DNA of 64,000 bases from Streptomyces sp. SM10 (GCF_002910915.1 NZ_NEUF01000092.1:62001-126000); one strand, 5' to 3'. Positions 29,045 through 37,599 are shown, numbered from the stretch's first letter. A program made the numbers and translations. Notes: a model not told the origin generated them from the letters alone.

Positions 29045-30900
29045 CCGGCCACCACCGCCAGTTCACGGGTCGGCCGGTGCGCGCCGGCCGACGTACCGAA
29101 GAACTCGCTGCGCCACATCTGATGCGACATCAGGGCCCACAGGGCCAGCGACGTGCCGTCGGACGGCCGGGCCTCCTGCTCGGCGAACAGGGCGTCGACC
29201 ACCTCGTACCGCAGCCGCCCGTCGGCCCGCAGCGCCTGCGGGGACAGTACGTCGCGGGCCATCGCCCACAGTCGCTGCCCCGGGCTCAGCATGGCCGTGA
29301 TCGGCAAGGTGAAGGGCTGCTTGGGCCGGTTCAGGACGCTGTCCGGCAGCAGCCCTTCGGCCGCCCGGTACAGCGCGCGCTTGACGCCGACGCCGGGAAC
29401 GGTGCGATGCTGATCGGGCAGGGACGCCGCGAAGCGCACCACGCTGGGCTGGCAGAACGGAAGCCGGGCCTCCACCGAGCTGGCCATCGAGAGGTGGTCG
29501 ACGCGGCGCAGATGGTACGCGGGCAGCCTGTAGCGCTGTTCGATCCGGGTGATCCGTTCGAGCCGGCTGCCCTCGCCGTGGGCGAGGATGTCCATGAGGC
29601 CGGGCGGCAGCGGGGACGCGCCGGGCGTGTGGACCCGGGCGGCGTACTCGGAGGTGTACAGCTGTCGGCGCAGGGACTCCGGCACCGCGGCCAGGTGGCC
29701 GAGGTAGGGCCCCGCCCAGTCGGCCCCCTCGGGTGCGGCGAGAGCCTGGGTCATACGGCTGTACCCACCGAAGAGTTCGTCGGCCGCGTCCCCGGTGAGG
29801 GCCACCTTGAACCCGGCGTCGCGTACCGCCCGGAACAGCGAGAAGGTGGAGAGCGTGATCGGGTCGGCGTTGGGCTGGCCGAGGTGGCGTACGACGTCAC
29901 CCATCAGGTCGGGGAAGGTGGCCGGGTCGATTTCCACCTGGTGGTGCACCGTGCCGGTGTGCCGTGACACCTCCGAGGCGAAGGCCCGCTCGTCGCCGGG
30001 CCAGCTGCCGGCGTAGGCGATGTTGAACGTGTGCAGCGCCTCGCTCGCACCGCGGTTGAACAGGATACGGGCCGCGAGCGCGGTGACCAGACTGGAGTCG
30101 AGACCCCCGGAGGTGATGGCCGCGACCGGCGCGTCGGCGATCAGCAGCCGGGAGACCTCGCGGGACAGCAACTCTCGCAGCGACTCGCCCGCCCGGGACA
30201 GGCTCCGCTCCTCGTCGACCGGCGGAGCGGACTCGTACCCCATACGCCGGGAGGTGAGGCACAGGCCGTCCTCGCGGGTGACCACCGCGGTGGTCGCGGG
30301 CGGCAGGACGTCGATGCCCTCGAACATGGTCCGCTGGCCGAAGGGTGTCTTGGCCGACAGGTAGGTGTGCAGACCCAGTTCGTCCTCGTAGGGGCGCACC
30401 CCGTCGAAACCGAGCAGGGAGGGCAGCTCGGAGGCGAAGTGGAACCGGCCGCTGCGCTCCTCCCAGTGGTAGTACAGCGGCTTCATGCCGGAGGCGTCAG
30501 TGGCGATCACCAGGCGCGGTGCTCTGCGCAGGTCCATCACGGCGACGGAGAACATGCCGTCGAGGTGCTCGGCGAAGCCGTCCCCGTACGTCAGGTACAG
30601 CGCGGGGAGAATCGATCCGTCGCAGCGGTCCTCGAAGTGGAAGCCCTGGCGCATGAGTTCGGTGCGCAGCCGGTCGTGGTTGTAGAGCTCGCCGTTGAAG
30701 ACGACGGTGACGTCGCCCAGTCGGTAGGGCTGAGCCCCGCCTTCGGGGTCCATGATCGAGAGTCGGTTGTTGCCGAGGGCCCAGCCGGACTGCCGGGCGA
30801 AGGACTGGGCATCGGGGCCGCCGTGGTGCTGGAGGGCGGCGACCCGGCGCATCTCGTCATCGGTGGTACGGGCGTGGAAGGATCCGTGGATTCGGCACAT
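29041..30900 (-). CDS. asnB: Glutamine-dependent asparagine synthetase
   Basis: A 619-residue class II amidotransferase. It begins MCRIHG, so Cys2 is available as the glutaminase nucleophile after Met removal. The Ntn domain has NGELYNHDRLR, and the synthetase domain has the PP-loop ITSGGLDSSLVTALAA and the LTGDAADELFGGYSR motif. It transfers glutamine ammonia to an adenylated carboxylate. Within this cluster it may amidate a pathway acid rather than serve bulk asparagine supply. It follows the bicupin gene after 8 bp. Confidence 0.93.
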   Translation of the reverse strand: MCRIHGSFHARTTDDEMRRVAALQHHGGPDAQSFARQSGWALGNNRLSIMDPEGGAQPYRLGDVTVVFNGELYNHDRLRTELMRQGFHFEDRCDGSILPALYLTYGDGFAEHLDGMFSVAVMDLRRAPRLVIATDASGMKPLYYHWEERSGRFHFASELPSLLGFDGVRPYEDELGLHTYLSAKTPFGQRTMFEGIDVLPPATTAVVTREDGLCLTSRRMGYESAPPVDEERSLSRAGESLRELLSREVSRLLIADAPVAAITSGGLDSSLVTALAARILFNRGASEALHTFNIAYAGSWPGDERAFASEVSRHTGTVHHQVEIDPATFPDLMGDVVRHLGQPNADPITLSTFSLFRAVRDAGFKVALTGDAADELFGGYSRMTQALAAPEGADWAGPYLGHLAAVPESLRRQLYTSEYAARVHTPGASPLPPGLMDILAHGEGSRLERITRIEQRYRLPAYHLRRVDHLSMASSVEARLPFCQPSVVRFAASLPDQHRTVPGVGVKRALYRAAEGLLPDSVLNRPKQPFTLPITAMLSPGQRLWAMARDVLSPQALRADGRLRYEVVDALFAEQEARPSDGTSLALWALMSHQMWRSEFFGTSAGAHRPTRELAVVAG

Positions 30901-30908
30901 GGCTCAGA

Positions 30909-31736
30909 TCACCTGACGTCGGAGGAGAGGCCGGCGGCGGAATAGAGCGCCGGGTCAAAGGGGCTGGGGCCCCCACAGGTCACGAAGCGCCGGGCGTCGG
31001 GCCCCGTGTGCGGGTTGCGGGCGCCGTGCAGAACACCCGGCGCGGCGTACAGGACGTCCCCGGCGGCGACGTCGATCCAGCGGTCGCGCAGGTACATCTG
31101 GCCGATGCCCTCGAAGGCGATGAACGCCTCGTCGCTGTCGGGGTGCAGGTGGACGTTGAAGGTCTGGCCCGGCTGCTGGATGCCGCAGTGCAGGCAGAGC
31201 TGGCTGCTGCCGTTGCCCGGCCAGAAGACGAAGTTCATGGTGGCGCGGTCGGCGTCGGGGGATATCTGGCCGGTGCCGCCGAACCCGCGCAGCTGGGTGG
31301 TCTCGTCCCAGAGCGTGGAGAACGGCTCGGGGTCGGTACCGGGCCGGCGCCCCGCCGTGAGGGGCGTACGCCAGATGTAGACGGTCAGTCCGTCCGCGCC
31401 TGCCGTGAGGCTCAGGGCATGGCCCGTGGGGGCGTAGACGGCGTGGGACCGCTCGACGCTCCGGCTGCGGGAGCCGACCGTGGCCGTCCCCAGGCCGTCG
31501 AAGACGACCGCGGTGTTCTCCTCCTCGACGCTCGACTCGGGGCCGAAGGACTCGCCCGGGGCGATCCGGACGACGTGCAGCGTCACGTGCGTGGAGCCGA
31601 CGGCAGGGCTGACCGGGGTGGCGAGTTCGGTGAGCCGGCCGGGCAGGGGGGCGAAGACGAAGTCCGCGGCGGAGATGATCCGGGCGTCCCCGAGAGAGGG
31701 AGTGGTGGGGGACGGCGAGGTGGAGGTGCGCGTCAT
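30909..31736 (-). CDS. Bicupin-type protein
   Basis: A 275-residue two-domain cupin. The C-terminal domain keeps metal-ligand motifs NVHLHPDSDEAFIAFEG and YAAPGVLHGARNP (H-x-H, E, H). The N-terminal domain (residues ~35-130, ESSVEEENTAVVFDG ... YAPTGHALSL) has Glu but fewer His ligands and may be structural. Cupins of this kind act as dioxygenases, isomerases or binding proteins. It is the first gene of the asnB-prpF operon segment, with a ~340-bp gap upstream. Confidence 0.8.
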   Translation of the reverse strand: MTRTSTSPSPTTPSLGDARIISAADFVFAPLPGRLTELATPVSPAVGSTHVTLHVVRIAPGESFGPESSVEEENTAVVFDGLGTATVGSRSRSVERSHAVYAPTGHALSLTAGADGLTVYIWRTPLTAGRRPGTDPEPFSTLWDETTQLRGFGGTGQISPDADRATMNFVFWPGNGSSQLCLHCGIQQPGQTFNVHLHPDSDEAFIAFEGIGQMYLRDRWIDVAAGDVLYAAPGVLHGARNPHTGPDARRFVTCGGPSPFDPALYSAAGLSSDVR

Positions 31737-32075
31737 GCGAAGTGCTCCTTGGCGAGGGAGGAGGGGTACCGCGGGGATGGAGGGTGGGCGGGACCTGATG
31801 GCGTCCTGTGATGAAAGGCTCGCGTCAACCGGTCCCGTCGCCCTCCCGCATCGCTACCGGGCCCGGGGAGGTGGCCGGGAACCGATCCGTAATCCGGCCC
31901 GCCCCGAAACGCCCGGGCGCGCTCCACGGCCGGGCGGGACGGGGCGTCATGACGCAACGAGCCAGGGCCGGCGCGCACCCCGGGAAGGGTGTCTGCGCCG
32001 GCCCCGGCTCGTTAAGGCGTGGCTGTGCGTGCTGCTTCTGAGCTGTTCCGTGTCGTTCCGTGCCGTACGGCGTTG
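31737..32075. promoter_or_regulatory. Intergenic region: terminator plus probable promoter
   Basis: A 340-bp gap inside the leftward cluster. It holds the terminator at 31956-32013 behind the exporter gene, then ~220 bp that likely contains the promoter of the bicupin-asnB-prpF operon. No operator repeat was identified. Confidence 0.45.
31956..32013. terminator. Long hairpin downstream of the EamA gene
   Basis: Inverted repeat AACGAGCCAGGGCCGGCGC ... GCGCCGGCCCCGGCTCGTT, with one mismatch. It lies ~60 bp downstream (leftwards) of the exporter stop codon. Confidence 0.8.
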
Positions 32076-33026
32076 CTACGGGCGGCTCTTCTGCGGCACG
32101 CGATCGGGGGCGACCGGTGCCGTCGGCTTGGGCTTCCCGGTCCGCGACAGGGCGGAGATCCGGCCTTCCGCGAGGGCGAGCGCGGCAATGACGAGGACCC
32201 CGCCCACCGGTACGTTCCAGGACAGCGGTTCGCTCAGGGCAAGCACCCCGACGACCACGGAGAACACCGGTACGAGGTAGTTCACGCCGGAGGCCGTGGT
32301 CGGGCCGGCGTCCGCGATCAGGCGGTTGAGCAGCGCGAAAGCGACACCGGTGGAGGCCGCGCCGAGGACCAGAAGGGCGAGCAGCGGCTTGGCAGTGAGG
32401 TCGCCGTGCAGGCTCCAGCCGGTCACGAACGTGGTGAGCACCACCGTGATGATGGAGGCCGCGCTGAGCTGGGCCGCGGTCACGGAGAGCGCGGGCAGCT
32501 TGTGGGGGCCGATGAAGCGGCGGATGTACACGAAGCTGACGGCGTAGCTCGCGGCCGCTCCGACGCAGGCGAGCTGGCCGCCGATCGAGCCGAAGCCGTC
32601 GGTGTTCCACGGCCCCACCACGATGATCAGCCCGAAGAACCCGCCGACCAGGCCGGTCACCTTGCGGCGCGTCGGCTTCTCCTCGGAGAGCGCGAGAGCG
32701 GCGACGCCCATGGTGATGAGCGGGGTGGCCCCCTGGATCACACCGGCGATGCTCGCGGTGGTGTGCTGCTCGCCGATGGCGAAGAGGGTGAAGGGGATGA
32801 CGTTGCCGAAGACGGAGGCGACGACGATGTGTCCCCAGAGCGGGCGCGACGGCAGGGGGAGGCGCTTCACGGCGAGCATGGCGAGGACGACGAACGCGCC
32901 GACGACCAGTCGGCCGGAGGCGAGCTGGAGGGGCGCGAACGCCTCCAGTGACATCTTGATGAAGGCGAAGCTGCAGCCCCACAGGGCGGCCAGCAGACCG
33001 AAGCGGCCCCAGTTGGCGACGTTCAT
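32076..33026 (-). CDS. EamA/DMT-family exporter
   Basis: A 316-residue polytopic membrane protein with about ten helices in two EamA repeats, starting MNVANWGRFGLLAALWGCSF and containing the typical IQGATPLITMGVAALALSEE. The second repeat ends VFSVVVGVLALSEPLSWNVP. DMT transporters commonly export amino acids and metabolites; inside this cluster it is the likely product or self-resistance exporter. A Pro/basic tail follows the last helix. Confidence 0.9.
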   Translation of the reverse strand: MNVANWGRFGLLAALWGCSFAFIKMSLEAFAPLQLASGRLVVGAFVVLAMLAVKRLPLPSRPLWGHIVVASVFGNVIPFTLFAIGEQHTTASIAGVIQGATPLITMGVAALALSEEKPTRRKVTGLVGGFFGLIIVVGPWNTDGFGSIGGQLACVGAAASYAVSFVYIRRFIGPHKLPALSVTAAQLSAASIITVVLTTFVTGWSLHGDLTAKPLLALLVLGAASTGVAFALLNRLIADAGPTTASGVNYLVPVFSVVVGVLALSEPLSWNVPVGGVLVIAALALAEGRISALSRTGKPKPTAPVAPDRVPQKSRP

Positions 33027-33089
33027 GCGGTGATCTCCTCGAAAGTAGTGGGGGGCGGGGCCGGTGAGCCCCGCCGGTCAGTGGTGGCG

Positions 33090-33635
33090 TTACGCGGCGG
33101 GTGCGCCGGCGGGGCCGTGGTGGTGATGGTGGCCGTCGCCGTGCGTGTGCCGGTGCGGGTGGTCGTGATCGGTGTCAGGGGCGTCGACCTCGAACTGGTC
33201 GTACTTCTCCATCAGGGCGACCATCTCCTCGCGGGAGGGACGGTTGCCGTCGGCGAGCAGGGCGGCCAGGCCCTCGAAGTAGCCCTCCCTGTGTTCGGCC
33301 GGCGTGAAGATGATCAGCATTTCGGCGAGCGAGTCGCTTTCGTTGCGGAAGCCGTGCACCGCGTTCTCCGGCACGTGCAGGAAGTCCCCGGCACGTGCGG
33401 TGCGCCAGCCGGTGCCGTCGTGCAGCCGGACTTCGCCCGTCAGTACGTAGAAGGACTCGGAGATCCGGGAGTGGTAATGCGGGTCCGCCCCTCCGGCCCC
33501 CGGCAGCATCGAGTGGTGGAAGAGTCCGAACCGCCCGTCGGTGGTTTCGGCGAGAGCTATGAAGCGGGTGGTCGTGGCGGTCCCGATCTCCGCCTTCACC
33601 GCGTCCGCGTAGGCACGGAACATCGCGTGGCTCAT
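33090..33635 (-). CDS. Cupin-domain protein with His-rich tail
   Basis: A 181-residue single-domain cupin: metal motif DPHYHSRISESFYVLTGE and DFLHVPENAVHGFRNE. The C-terminal ~28 residues are extremely His/Asp-rich (HDHPHRHTHGDGHHHHH), suggesting metal storage or delivery beyond the catalytic site. The start is the ATG at 33635, overlapping the cysteine-synthase-like stop (ATGA), rather than the ATG at 33653. It may be a dioxygenase or isomerase. Confidence 0.85.
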   Translation of the reverse strand: MSHAMFRAYADAVKAEIGTATTTRFIALAETTDGRFGLFHHSMLPGAGGADPHYHSRISESFYVLTGEVRLHDGTGWRTARAGDFLHVPENAVHGFRNESDSLAEMLIIFTPAEHREGYFEGLAALLADGNRPSREEMVALMEKYDQFEVDAPDTDHDHPHRHTHGDGHHHHHGPAGAPAA

Positions 33636-34615
33636 GCCTGGTCCTCCTCCCACATGCTCAGGTAGCGCTCGCCGGTGTCCGGCAGGAGGGTTACCACGAT
33701 GCCGTCGGCCGACTCCGGCCTGCGGGCGACGCGCTCACTGGCGAACGCGGCCGCGCCGGACGAGACTCCGGTGAAGAGTCCCTGGCCTGTCGCCAGCCGG
33801 CGCGCGGTGAGAAGGGCGTCCTCGTCGGAGACCGTCACGACCTCGTCGATGAGGGAGACGTCGGTCGTCACGGCGACGAATCCGCCGTTGAGCCCGGGGA
33901 TGCGGTGCTGGCCCGCGTACCCCTGGGACAGAATCGGCGACTTCTCCGGCTCGACGGCTATCACGCGTACGTCCGGGTCGTGCTCCTTGAGGCTGCGTGC
34001 GACGCCGGTGAGAGTGCCGCCGGTGCCCACCCCGCACACGAAGGCCGCGATGCGCCGCCCGAGACCGGACATGGCCGCTTGGATCTCCGGCCCGGTCGTC
34101 TCGTAATGGGCTCGTACATTGTCGAGGTTCTCGTGCTGGCACGGGAACCAGGAGCCCGGAGTGGCCGCGTGCAGTCGCTCGGCCTCGGCGATCGCCCCCG
34201 GGTAGCCGAGCGAGCTCGGCGTCTGGACGATCCGGGCCCCGAAGGCGCGCAGCAGCCCGACCCGCTCGGCCGTGGCGTTGTCCGGAAGCACGATCACGCA
34301 GCGGTAGCCACGGGAGGCGGCGAACGCGGCCAGGGAGATTCCGGTGTTCCCGGAGGTCGCCTCGATGACGGTGCCGCCGGGCCGGAGCGCGCCGCGTTCC
34401 TCGGCGGCACGCAGCATGTAGAGGGCGGCGCGGTCCTTGCTGGAGGACATCGGGTTGGCGGACTCCAGCTTCGCCAGCACCCGGGCCCCCGGCGCCAGGT
34501 CGTGCAACCGCAGTTCCAGCAGCGGCGTGGAGCCGACGAGGTCCTCGATGCATGACGCGACGGCGGGGCGGGCGGGAGCGACGGAGGTGAGCGGAGCGTG
34601 AGCGGTGGTGGTCAT
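33632..34615 (-). CDS. Cysteine-synthase-family PLP enzyme
   Basis: A 327-residue fold-type II PLP enzyme. The Schiff-base Lys lies in NPMSSSKDRAALYML, the substrate loop is EATSGNTGISLA, and the phosphate clamp is GVGTGGTLTGVAR. These enzymes replace the beta-leaving group of O-acetylserine (or O-phosphoserine) with a nucleophile. With serine acetyltransferase encoded just upstream and both inside the cluster, it probably makes a beta-substituted alanine precursor (S-, N- or C-linked), not only cysteine. Confidence 0.9.
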   Translation of the reverse strand: MTTTAHAPLTSVAPARPAVASCIEDLVGSTPLLELRLHDLAPGARVLAKLESANPMSSSKDRAALYMLRAAEERGALRPGGTVIEATSGNTGISLAAFAASRGYRCVIVLPDNATAERVGLLRAFGARIVQTPSSLGYPGAIAEAERLHAATPGSWFPCQHENLDNVRAHYETTGPEIQAAMSGLGRRIAAFVCGVGTGGTLTGVARSLKEHDPDVRVIAVEPEKSPILSQGYAGQHRIPGLNGGFVAVTTDVSLIDEVVTVSDEDALLTARRLATGQGLFTGVSSGAAAFASERVARRPESADGIVVTLLPDTGERYLSMWEEDQA

Positions 34616-34673
34616 GGCTGCATCTCTCGCAATCGGGGCAGTCGGGGCAGTCGGGGGGAGGAGGTCCTGGGTG

Positions 34674-35390
34674 TCACCAGGAACCGGCGGAGGCGATGAC
34701 GGTGAAGACGTCCTCCATGAGCTCCGGCTGCCGACCGGGCTCCTTGATGACGGCGGTGGGCGCGAGCACCCGGGCACCGCCCGGGACGTCCTTGTTGACC
34801 AGGGCCTGGGCACCGATGACCGCCCGGTCCCCGACGGTCACGGGCCCGAGGACGGTGGCGTTGGCCCCGAGGATGACGCCGCTGCCGACGACGGGATGGC
34901 GGCGGTCGCCCTCGGGCCGCTTGTTGTCGCTCCACCAGCCGACCGCGCCCAGAGTGACCTGGTGGTACATCGTCACGTCGTCACCGACGACGGCCGTCTC
35001 CCCGATCACGACTCCGGCGCCGTGGTCGATGAAGACTCTGCGGCCCAGCACGGCCCCGGGGTGGATCTCGACGGCCGTCACCCGGCGTGCCCACCGGGCC
35101 AGCAGCCTGGCCGGGATGCGCCGGCCGCGACCGTGCAGACGGTGAGCGACGCGGTGGGCCCACAGTGCGGTGAGCGCGGGGTGGAGGATCGCCTCCTTCC
35201 TGCCCCGCACGGAGGGGTCACGGGCCACGACGACAGCGAGGTCCTCGCGCAGCGCCGCGAGCAGGCGGGGAGTGGGGGACGCGGGAGTGGCGATCGGTCC
35301 CTCGGACGCGCCGGCGGACGCGGAGGCGGCGCCGAGTGCGGGACCGAGGGCCGGATTCGATTCCGGTTTCGTCGGACTGAGCAGGCTCAT
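34674..35390 (-). CDS. cysE: Serine O-acetyltransferase
   Basis: A 238-residue enzyme, acetyl-CoA + L-serine to O-acetylserine. The N-terminal ~45 residues are Ala/Pro-rich, then a helical part (LREDLAVVVARDPS), and the left-handed beta-helix hexapeptide repeats HPGAVLGRRVFIDHGAGVVI GET with the catalytic His/Asp region. ATG 35390 is chosen; longer frames lack coding character. It feeds the adjacent PLP enzyme and heads the leftward operon, divergent from the tautomerase. Confidence 0.9.
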   Translation of the reverse strand: MSLLSPTKPESNPALGPALGAASASAGASEGPIATPASPTPRLLAALREDLAVVVARDPSVRGRKEAILHPALTALWAHRVAHRLHGRGRRIPARLLARWARRVTAVEIHPGAVLGRRVFIDHGAGVVIGETAVVGDDVTMYHQVTLGAVGWWSDNKRPEGDRRHPVVGSGVILGANATVLGPVTVGDRAVIGAQALVNKDVPGGARVLAPTAVIKEPGRQPELMEDVFTVIASAGSW

Positions 35391-35660
35391 CGTGGCTCCA
35401 GGGGCGGTGTCGGCCTCATGACTGGAGCAGAGCGTGCCCGGCGGGCTTCCCGCTGGAGTCCCGCCGCGTTCCCACCAGGCGGGAGCGCGTCCGAGGCCGC
35501 ATGGAAGGAGAAGGGAACAGCGCGGGAAACTTTCGGGAACGACACGGCCCACACTCGCCTGAACGCCGCGCGACCGTCCGTCGGACAGCCGGCCCGTTGC
35601 CGCGTCGACGGACGCCGCGGTCCCGTTCTCTCCCCCCACCCGAGCAGAAGGAGTTCTCCC
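35391..35660. promoter_or_regulatory. Divergent promoter region of the biosynthetic cluster
   Basis: 270 bp between the leftward serine acetyltransferase and the rightward tautomerase; both promoters must lie here. A direct binding site for the SARP regulator would be expected (heptamer repeats) but I cannot identify one with confidence. Confidence 0.4.
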
Positions 35661-35900
35661 GTGCCTGTGATTTCCGTCGACTGGTGGAAAGGGAACGACC
35701 GTGCACACCGCCAGGAGCTGGTCGAGGAACTGACCGCCTGTGTGTCCCGGATAGCCGGATGTCCTGAGGAGGCCGTCACTGTCATCGTGCGGGATGTGGA
35801 GCCCGACCACTGGGGCAAGGGCGGCGTGCTCGCCGACGCGCTCCTCGCGGGCGCCGCTTCCCGGCCCGGTCCGCAGGACACCGGAGGACAGCAGCCATGA
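35661..35900 (+). CDS. 4-oxalocrotonate tautomerase-like enzyme
   Basis: A 79-residue protein starting GTG-CCT at 35661 with AAGGAG at 35648-35653, giving (M)PVISVDWW; Pro1 is exposed after Met removal, as required for the tautomerase general base. The rest matches the small 4-OT fold (HRQELVEELTACVSRIAG ... VTVIVRDVEPDHWGKGG). It would catalyse keto-enol tautomerisation. It overlaps the next gene by 4 nt (ATGA). Confidence 0.88.
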   Translation: MPVISVDWWKGNDRAHRQELVEELTACVSRIAGCPEEAVTVIVRDVEPDHWGKGGVLADALLAGAASRPGPQDTGGQQP

Positions 35901-36904
35901 CGGCATCAGCCGGATCCGGCACCGCCGATCCCCGGCGGCTCCTCCTCGTCGCACCGACACCTCTGCTGGTGGCTGCGGTGACGGAGGCCGGCTTCCCTTT
36001 CGTCACGGTCGCCGACACGGCCGTATTCACCGACGAGGAGCTACGCGCACGCCTCAGGGACACCGTGCTCACCCACCGGGTGGGCAGGCTGATCGCCTGC
36101 GGAGACGCGAGCACCCACCCCGTCGTTCTGGAGACAGCCGAGGAACTGGGGGTGTCACCGAATCCCGCCTCCGCCGCCCGGTTGCTCGCGGACGCCACAG
36201 AGGTCAGAAACCTGCTGAACCGCAGCGGTCCCCCCTGGCAGGCGTTGGCGCTGCAGGAGGAGCCGGGGAGCAGGCCGCCGCTCTGCGATGTCGTGTACGG
36301 GCTGGAAACCCTGACGGTCGAGGGGATGCACCGGGTCACCGGCATCCTGGAGTACCGGTTCGGCGACCGACGCGTCAGCGATCGGAGGGAGCCCGACACC
36401 GGGAACGGGCCCGGCGCGGAGCGGGCAGCGGGAGACGACGCCACCATGTCGCAGGGCATCGGTCTCGCTCTGCACACCTTCCCCGCCCCGATCACCGGGC
36501 CGGAGGAAGCGGAGATCAGAGCCTTGGCCACGGGCCTCCTCGACCTGGTCGGTTACGAGTTCGGGTACGCGTTCACCCGCATCGCGCGCACCGAACAGGG
36601 GCCCCGCGTCCTCGACGCGGTGCCACGGCAGGCGAGCTGGCCCGCCTCTCGGCTGATCGAACTGACCACGGGACTGGTCGCGGAGCGGGAACTGGTCCAC
36701 GCTCTGTCGGGGAAGCCCTTGAACGCAGCGATGCCGGTGGGATACGCGGCCGCCGTTCCCCTGCCCGATCCGCCCGGAGCGCCTGGGCGGATCACGGCAC
36801 CCGCGGACGTGCGGGAGACACGGGACGGATACCACCTGCTCACCGCGCTCACCCCCGCCGAACTCACCGCCCGCACGGCCGCCGTACTCGGCTGCCCCGT
36901 CTGA
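35897..36904 (+). CDS. Degenerate ATP-grasp-like protein
   Basis: A 335-residue protein resembling amino-acid-ligase ATP-grasp enzymes: an N-terminal pre-ATP-grasp Rossmann-like region (LLLVAPTPLLVAAV, RLIACGDAS), PNPASAARLLADATEVRNLL, and a C-terminal GYEFGYAFTRIARTEQGPRV. Where active enzymes have E-I-N-P-R it reads LDAVPRQAS, so a metal-binding Asn is lost, and the central ATP-binding strands are shortened. It may be inactive or use a different nucleotide mode. Coupled to the tautomerase gene. Confidence 0.6.
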   Translation: MTASAGSGTADPRRLLLVAPTPLLVAAVTEAGFPFVTVADTAVFTDEELRARLRDTVLTHRVGRLIACGDASTHPVVLETAEELGVSPNPASAARLLADATEVRNLLNRSGPPWQALALQEEPGSRPPLCDVVYGLETLTVEGMHRVTGILEYRFGDRRVSDRREPDTGNGPGAERAAGDDATMSQGIGLALHTFPAPITGPEEAEIRALATGLLDLVGYEFGYAFTRIARTEQGPRVLDAVPRQASWPASRLIELTTGLVAERELVHALSGKPLNAAMPVGYAAAVPLPDPPGAPGRITAPADVRETRDGYHLLTALTPAELTARTAAVLGCPV

Positions 36905-36920
36905 CCCGACTCCGCGCCAC

Positions 36921-36950
36921 GAAGGGCCCGCCATCGGCGGGCCCTTTCGC
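36921..36950. terminator. Hairpin after the ATP-grasp-like gene
   Basis: Stem GAAAGGGCCCGCC/GGCGGGCCCTTTC-type inverted repeat (GGGCCCGCC ATC GGCGGGCCC) with TTTC following, 17 bp after the stop at 36904. Confidence 0.85.
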
Positions 36951-37140
36951 GTACGTGCCGTTCCGCCGCCGCGAGGCCGGCGTACGCCTTTCTCACCCGA
37001 TCGCGGGGTTTTCCCGTCGCGTTCCCGGCTGCCGGGTAAAGGCGGGTAGCGGATGTGGAACGCCTTGGGAGCGGGGTCCGCGAAAGTCGTTCACGTCAGC
37101 AGAAACGCCCCGGCAAGACCACTCCAGAAGGCGGTAGACC

Positions 37141-37599
37141 ATGCGGAACTCGGTGTCGACGATGGTGGGAATTCTTACGGCCGCCGTTCTCCTGACCGGA
37201 GGTGCCGCCGCTTCGGCGGCGGCGGCGGACGACGGCCTTTCCGCCCTGCCGGCCACCACGCGCTCCGCGGTCCACGGTGGATCCGACACGGGTGAGGGGC
37301 CGAACGTCTTCCGTGCCTCGGACGGTGAGGGGCCGAACATCGTGCCGGTGCAGTCCGACACGGGTGAGGGACCGAACGTCTTCCGTGCCTCGGACGGTGA
37401 GGGGCCGAACATCGTGCCGGTGCAGTCCGACACGGGTGAGGGGCCGAACGTCTTCCGTGCCTCGGTCGGTGAGGGGCCGAACATCGTGCCGGTGCAGTCC
37501 GACACGGGTGAGGGACCGAACGTCTTCCCTGCCTCGGACGGTGAGGGGCCCAACCTGGCCTCCGGCATCCGTGACGCTTCCCCGCGCGTCACGGTCTGA
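37141..37599 (+). CDS. Secreted tandem-repeat peptide (GEGPN repeats)
   Basis: A 152-residue exported protein. Signal peptide MRNSVSTMVGILTAAVLLTG with cleavage near ASAAAAD (~residue 28). From residue ~48 to ~140 it consists of a 24-residue unit of the form SDTGEGPNVFRASDGEGPNI-VPVQ repeated almost perfectly four times, each holding two GEGPN motifs. The DNA repeat unit is 72 bp and nearly identical at nucleotide level, so recent amplification is likely. No cysteines. It could be a cell-surface or repeat-precursor peptide; no known family recognised. Confidence 0.8.
   Translation: MRNSVSTMVGILTAAVLLTGGAAASAAAADDGLSALPATTRSAVHGGSDTGEGPNVFRASDGEGPNIVPVQSDTGEGPNVFRASDGEGPNIVPVQSDTGEGPNVFRASVGEGPNIVPVQSDTGEGPNVFPASDGEGPNLASGIRDASPRVTV
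37282..37560 (+). repeat. 72-bp tandem repeat encoding the 24-aa unit
   Basis: Four copies (the last partial and diverged) of a 72-bp unit, with copies differing at only a few bases (for example GGGTGAGGG versus GGGTGAGGA, and GTCGGT for GACGGT in the third copy). It lies wholly inside the secreted-peptide gene. Confidence 0.9.

Noticed and set aside
28017-30945. Several 200-300-codon plus-strand frames opposite prpF and asnB
   Set aside because: Antisense shadows; the minus-strand genes have complete family motifs and coupled starts.
37282-37560. CRISPR-like array
   Set aside because: The 72-bp units are contiguous, in frame and have no unique spacers; it is a coding tandem repeat.
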